The notes under the pieces are model-generated. The model was not told where the DNA came from. It was given only the letters and a program-made list of their open reading frames with translations, and did no database searches. This document shows, piece by piece, positions 58,397 to 64,000 of a DNA stretch of 64,000 bases. Made by a program: the position numbers and the translations under genes. Source of the DNA: Thelonectria olida (lineage: Eukaryota; Ascomycota; Sordariomycetes; Hypocreales; Nectriaceae); assembly GCA_020736575.1 (NCBI GenBank), contig JAGPYM010000009.1, forward strand, positions 248,001-312,000, read 5' to 3'. The number at the start of each line of letters is the position of its first letter. The first letter of the stretch is position 1.

Positions 58397-61300
58397 GGTG
58401 TCAGGGTATAATTGGAAACAAACGATGATTCGTAAGGAAAAAAGCAACCACCTCGGCCAGGAGGAAAGGAGAGACGCTCAACGGAAAAAGGAAAGGAGGA
58501 AGGAAATTACACAAAATGTTCAAGGAAAAGAGGCTTGAGATGCTGTCTCTAGACTCTCTCCATGGGAAACAAAGACTGTAGATATACAGGTCTGGGGTAA
58601 CATTCATTGCCGCTCGACTATGGACTCCCGTTGCATCATAAACGGCAGCTTTGAGAATACGCCAATGACAAGCAACGAGCATCACAACTGTGCGAAGCGC
58701 CCATGCATGATAGGCGCGCTGTATTAAATGGAAGTGAGACTTGATGCTGATCGAGATTGGAGATTCCAGTTCCGTTTGAGATCTGCATCTCTGACGCAGC
58801 TTGGATTGGTCAATGGCTGTAGGGAGTTCGTCAGGAAGGGTGTTGACCTGGGCGCTTAAGCCTCGATCTGTCCAATCACATCATACCGAGTCGTCTCCAG
58901 AGCTTCAGAGGGTCGAATGCAACCCCACGGACTGTTTATGAAATGCCGACTCGGCGGCTATGTTGGTTGACGACGTTTTGTTGGTGGAGGAAATAGAGAC
59001 GGTGAAGTCGCTGCAGCTGCATGAAGCAATTGCGCGCGTTGTACGACGGCCATCGATTTGGCCCTGGCATGAATGTTGCTTGATTGATAACTACCTAGTG
59101 GGGATGAGGCTTGCCGAGAGAGACTCCAAAGATACAAGCATCAGTTGTGGAGACTCGAGTTGAGACGCGGAAAATCACGGGCTCCTTCACGTGCAATGAC
59201 GCATGACCATTTCCCCATTAATTGGGATTCCCCTGCGCCTTCATTTTTCAGAGTTGAGGCTTGCCAAGGTTGGTACGTACCTGATTGACAGTTTTTGAAT
59301 TGTGGACCCCGAAACTTTTCGGCACCTCCCCTGTCACTCTGAAGAGTCCTCCTCACCCTGGCCTCTTGATGGATTCACTTATCGATGCAACGTCATTCAG
59401 CTCTGCGGATACAGAACCAGGGCTCTGGCAAAATTGTTCGCCCTTTCAGCAAGTACCCGAGATGAGGCCTTCTCGGCTTGCTTTTGCTTCCTGCTTTGCT
59501 TTTTCTGTTTGATCCTGTGGGACATGGGGGGGCGCGAATCCACGCCCGGCTTTTTGGGATGCGCATGAACGGGTTGCTTTTCACAGGAGGGAGAATGGGC
59601 GGATGGATTAAGGGAGGTCGGAGCTGACAGGTGCACCAGAGGACGCACAGACGATGCGCCAATCCGCCATTGTGCCATTGACCAGAGTGCCGGTTCGCTG
59701 GACTCGCCGTGCCTGGTGGGCGCCCCAAGGGAGGTCTGGCATGGATGCCATTTAGCTCCCATTGTGGCTCGAGCGTTGACCATTGAACTCGAAAATGCAG
59801 CCTGCTAACAAGAGTTGAGGTCTGCGGCCAAAGCGCCCCGGATGATCGACAGTAGTGTTGGCTTGCTGTCCGAGAACGATACCTTCAGTTTTCCATCACG
59901 TTCTAATCAAAGTTGGCCGGCCGAGTCAGCATTGGGCGCAAAGTGGCAGTGGACATGGGTGGAGGATCGTGATCATGGATGGACAACAAGGCGAGAAACA
60001 CGACAAGGGCTGGCTGTGGCGGCATTATTCAAGTTCGGCATCCGTTGGTACCGTACCAAGGACATGGAGCCCTGGGCGAGCTGGTATCCTGACCCCCCAC
60101 AGCCGGGATCAGACCCGGCATATCTCAATGCCCAGGACGATTTGCCCATGGAAACCACCAATTCTGCAACACAAGCAGAGGGGACCTGGACATCACCGCC
60201 GCACCAGACAATGGCATCTGAAAAAGGAAAAAAAGAAAGCAAAACAATGGCGACTGAGGGCGCCGCTGGGAGCTCCGACTTTAACGACGTCTTCTGCCAC
60301 GGACCGTTGCACCGCGAGGCGAGAGAGCGCAGCAAGTCGAATCCACTACATCCGTCAACCCGCGACGGCCTCCCCCACATGCACGGGGACCTTTGGGAAG
60401 GTCAAGCTAAGAAGAGGGTTGAACTTGTTGGACGCCGAACGGGCGAATGTGCGACTCGTGTGTCCGCGGCAACAAAGATGTGAGAGACAACACCAAAAAC
60501 AACAAACTACGACAACGGTTCCTGGACGGGCCGAAGAGGTCCTAATGCAGACTTGATGTCCTGCAGATGGCTGATCCGCACGGTCGACGTATACGACGGC
60601 CTGCTGGACTTTTGGATCCAGTCCAGTAGGTATGTACCCACGGGTCGGTCATGTCAGCTGTGGTCGACGATTGTGATTGTGATATCTCGCCGGAAGCGGA
60701 CGGTGCGAATGCGAGCCGCCAGAGAGATAACTACGGATTTAGAGAATAGGATTCTCCAGATGGCGGACGTTCTCTCCCGTGTCGGCTACGGCGAAGGCCT
60801 AGATTTGAAGTATTTGAAATCACAGGTGGCTGTTGATCTTCTGAGGTGAAGTATCCTCCATCTGGACCATGTCCAGGGCAGACGGCATGTGGGGTGTCTA
60901 AATGCTGTCAAGCTTGGGCGTGCCGGTAACAAAGCCAGCGAGCTACGGTAATAGCGGAGAACACGGACTTGGAGGCTTTGGACTCCACCCCCGTCCATCC
61001 CGCGGTCGTGAATTCGATGCGCGAGCCTGTTGGCTATTCTTCTAATCGACGGTGGTGAAGGGCGTTCCAAAGACGCGAACGAGCCTTCGGTCCCGACTAA
61101 CACACCCGCCCCGCTTGGAGTACCCCGATGACAGCGGTTGATGTCAAGAGATGGTGTGAGAGGACAGGGGAAGAGCAGAGGGTGTCGTCAAGACGATAGT
61201 TACCATACATGCAGGTTGCCAGCTCCCTCTGTGTCGACATGGCCGCGTCTCATTACTAGGTACGGCGGAGGTCGAGCCCACGAGAGACGCACAACTTGAC

Positions 61301-62582
61301 TTTTGCAGGGAAACAATGGCAGAAGCCGGCTTTCTGGTCGACTCCCCCGTCCCCAAAAAGCATGGAGAGCTAGGGCTGTGCTTCAACACCCATGTCCCTG
61401 TGCAGCTCTGAAGATGATGGATTTTCTGGATGACCCAGAGCTGAGAGACCCCCTGTCGGTGCGGCACCCCTTCACTGGCACCCGCCTTGGCTCTGTCTGT
61501 TCTGACTCTGTCTTGGAGGAAGGGATGGGTGAACACGAGCCATTTTGACAAGAGAACGGAGCATGTCTGAACAAGACGGTCGAGGCTCTTCCCGGTTTCC
61601 CTACGAATACACCCCCTTGACACGAACGGGTAGAGCGGGCCCACGGCGCTATGGCGGCTCAAGCAAGACACAATCGTAAATGCACCAAAGAGCTGGCCAG
61701 GTGAATGCAACCAGCGAGCGGCAAAGACAGAGCCAGTGCATAGCTGTCTTGCAGCGAGGGGGGCTACGGTGCTTGGGTCACACCCAACGAGTGACCAGAC
61801 CCTCCTCTGTGGATGCGTTGGCCATTGGGCCCGGGCAGAGCTTCCCTTGCTGTCTGTTCAAGCCACGGGCCAAACCCAAATGCCAGTCCGAAGGCTGAAC
61901 TGAACAAATTGAAAAGCAAGGACCAGGCTTGGATGGGCTCAAGTTCTCTAGGCTCAGAGCGGCTTAACAGCGACGACCATCACGACCAGGGCGATAGCGC
62001 CGTCCGACACCCCGGCTCTGTCGACCCAAGCAGTCGGTTCCTCCTGTTCGCTGTCTCTCGTGACGATGGGAATCTCTCTCTTGCGGTTGTTGGGGTACGG
62101 TACCAGTCTCAACCCTTGGAGAGTTGGGCTCCGATTTCTGCACCCCCTGGCAACTCGACCTGTCCGAAGTGCATGCCTGCCTCGACGGGGGCCCTTGCAA
62201 GCTGCAAAACCGAACAATAAACGCCCAAGAAGTTTATGGAGCAGAAGCCAGAACGGCACACACACGCTCTCACACACGGCACTTGTTCCTTTCCCCTTCC
62301 CTTGCTTGTTGGCGATTTTATTTACTGATTACTTATTATTTAAATTAGGCCCCGTCTACCCCCCCTCCACTCTTCCGTTCCCGTCTTCTTTCCTCTTGTC
62401 TAAGTTGACTCTGGTGTTGATCCCTTGTCCACCAAGTAACTGAACCTTGTTCCTTTTCCTCGGCGGCTTCGACTCGACTTATATCCGCCCGTGTCCTCTC
62501 TTCTTGTCCCATTGTCTTCGTACTTTCTTGTTCATTCTCTCTTCCCGTTTGCTTCTCCCACTTAATCATCGATTACTCCAAC
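58397..62582. other. 4.2 kb gene-poor region between membrane-protein and 2EXR genes
   Basis: The longest empty stretch of the window. The two flanking genes point outward, so two promoters are expected. Overlapping plus frames at 59815-60556 (222 and 233 codons), a 98-codon frame near 60553 and a 188-codon minus frame near 61144-61710 have no domain or splice-supported extension. A non-coding RNA gene cannot be excluded from sequence alone. Confidence 0.4.
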
Positions 62583-63402
62583 ATGTGTACACCCGCCAAA
62601 CCCCCCTCGGCTGCTTCAGACACGCCCACTTTCGTGAGTTTTAGCCTCGTCGATCACCCGCCTCCAGGACATGACACTGACCTCACTTTTCTCACCCCCC
62701 TTGCAGCATTTCTTCCACAGACTTCCTACTGAGCTGCGTCTCAAGATTTGGGATTTCAACCGACCGCAGGTTCGCCTTGTCCCTGTCCGTTGCGGTTCGA
62801 ATTGGTCTTGCTCTTCAGAGCCCGAGTCCCTGGGATCGACCCTCTCGCTTATCAGTGGTTGCACTTCGTCTGCCCCCATTCCAGCCAACCTCCATGTTTG
62901 TACCGAATCCCGAACTGAAGCTCTGAAGCATTATCGCCTACGATTTGGTTTCGCCCGTGGTCTCGGCCAGGTTTTTTTCAACCCGGACAGCGACATCCTG
63001 TACTTTGGTCCCCGCGATGGCTTCATGGCCGCCGATTCCCAGTTTCACACGGCCATGTCCATGTGCGACCCCCACGAGCTCGCCGCCGTCCGGCGTGTTG
63101 CCATCAGCGATGCCCTGTTTTGGATCGACTCAACTTATCGCTCCATGACCGCCTCAAGCATGACAGTTGAGCTACTAAAACGTCTTCAAGCCCGCATGCC
63201 CGATCTTCAGGAAATCATTTTTGTGCCCCGCGAGGAGGAGTCTTTGGACTCGATATGGTCCGGTAGCCAGGAGCCCACCATGGTCTACGTCCGCATCGCC
63301 CGCCAGATCCAGACAGCTATTGCGACGTTGTGCGAGCAGACTCCATCCTGGACACCTCCACAGTGGAGGATCTTGCCTTTGAGCGCCTTTCCCAAGCCTT
63401 GA
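62583..63402 (+). CDS. 2EXR-domain protein, 248 aa
   Basis: Exons 62583-62633 and 62707-63402 with a 73-nt intron. The short first exon encodes MCTPAKPPSAASDTPTF; exon 2 starts HFFHRLPTELRLKIWDFNRPQVRLVPV, the EXR motif, followed by CTESRTEALKHYRLRFG and FNPDSDILYFGPRDGF. This is the layout of 2EXR proteins, a large fungal-specific family with an LPxELRxxIW opening and no known biochemical activity. No membrane helices or signal peptide. The start in exon 1 is the first ATG giving an intron-consistent join. Confidence 0.87.
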
Positions 63403-64000
63403 GGACGCGGTGCTGTTGATGCTGTCGACTACTCTCTAGCGAGAGTAGACATTAACTCGAACCCATGACCGAGTTGATACCGGCAGTTGTCCTTACTGAC
63501 AACCCACACTCACTTAGCACTCGTTTCGAGTCCACCAAAATCTCCACAGCATTGGCAATACTGTACATAAGCGAAATCTCGCCGTCAACCGCATGGATCG
63601 ATACCCAAAACTCCCAGACCAGACCATGGCCCACGGCCCGCAAGCCGAGAGAACTCGAACAATCATCTCGATTTCGCAAATAGCATCACATCACCGCCTA
63701 CCCCTAAAATCAAAGCGCCGATTCCTGGCCGCTTCCGGAAGTTCCTGGTCTGGCACAGCTATCTCAAGACGCCGACCACTAATTTTTGCGCGTGGTTCGG
63801 CAACAGGACAACAGGCAAACAAACAAACACATCAATCTCTAATTAATACTGATCGGTAATGCTGGGGTTGTACGAGATGAGCGGCAAGATGGACCAAGAC
63901 GCTGTGGTAACACAGCAGAGAAAGGAAGAAGCAGCGGTGTGTACAATTGTAAGGGATCACTTGATGATGAAGAGAAGGAACCGGAAAAGGGACAGGAAAA
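63403..64000. other. Region downstream of the 2EXR gene to the window edge
   Basis: 598 nt, presumably the 3' UTR and following intergenic DNA; no gene supported within the window. Confidence 0.45.

Noticed and set aside
59815..60556. Two overlapping plus-strand frames of 222 and 233 codons
   Set aside because: Mutually overlapping, composition unlike the real exons, no recognisable motif and no splice extension.

Overview
The window reads as nuclear DNA of a filamentous ascomycete, most likely a Sordariomycete. Genes are eukaryotic and compact, and most are split by short introns of about 49-75 nt. These have GTRNGT-like donors, CTRAC/CTAAY-type branch sites and YAG acceptors. Several families are typical of filamentous fungi: a PGP/FxxGxRxC cytochrome P450, tandem GFA domains, a 2EXR-domain protein and a Gln/Pro-rich protein with a conserved C-terminus. 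I see no mobile element, CRISPR array, rRNA, convincing tRNA or virus-like sequence. Gene models below come from splice-site reading plus frame continuity; every listed exon set keeps an open frame across its junctions.

Layout. 1-6.3 kb: the 5' part of an Aquarius-type spliceosomal helicase (minus) diverges from a THO complex subunit 1 gene (plus) that carries a guanylate-kinase-like domain; eIF5 (minus) converges on it. 6.3-14 kb: sparse DNA with an orphan P450 (minus, with a 4-nt micro-exon) and a 79-residue Cys-rich protein (minus). 14-25 kb: the Gln-rich 1194-residue protein, eIF6, an EFM4-type lysine methyltransferase (all plus) and the PP2A scaffold subunit (minus). 26.7-37 kb: PheRS beta (plus), a myotubularin-family phosphatase (minus, with an in-frame TAG before a further open 115-codon stretch), RPS3 (plus), a candidate very small gene (minus) and a NIPA-type transporter (minus). 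40-56 kb: a double-GFA protein (plus), an acidic 862-residue protein (minus) diverging from delta-COP (plus), then APC4 (plus, with a probable GC-AG intron), the RagC/D GTPase Gtr2 (minus) and an internal MIF-like domain protein (minus). 57-64 kb: a four-helix membrane protein (minus) and a 2EXR protein (plus), separated by 4.2 kb with no recognisable gene.

Most genes are housekeeping: splicing/export (Aquarius, THO), translation (eIF5, eIF6, PheRS, RPS3, EFM4), trafficking and lipid signalling (delta-COP, myotubularin), TORC1 signalling (Gtr2) and cell cycle (APC4, PP2A-A). The window does not look like a biosynthetic cluster or a defence island. The observations that most merit checking are the myotubularin TAG, the THO-guanylate-kinase fusion, the P450 micro-exon, the GC-AG intron and the MIF-like domain lacking the catalytic proline. 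Species, expression and exact UTRs cannot be determined from the sequence alone.
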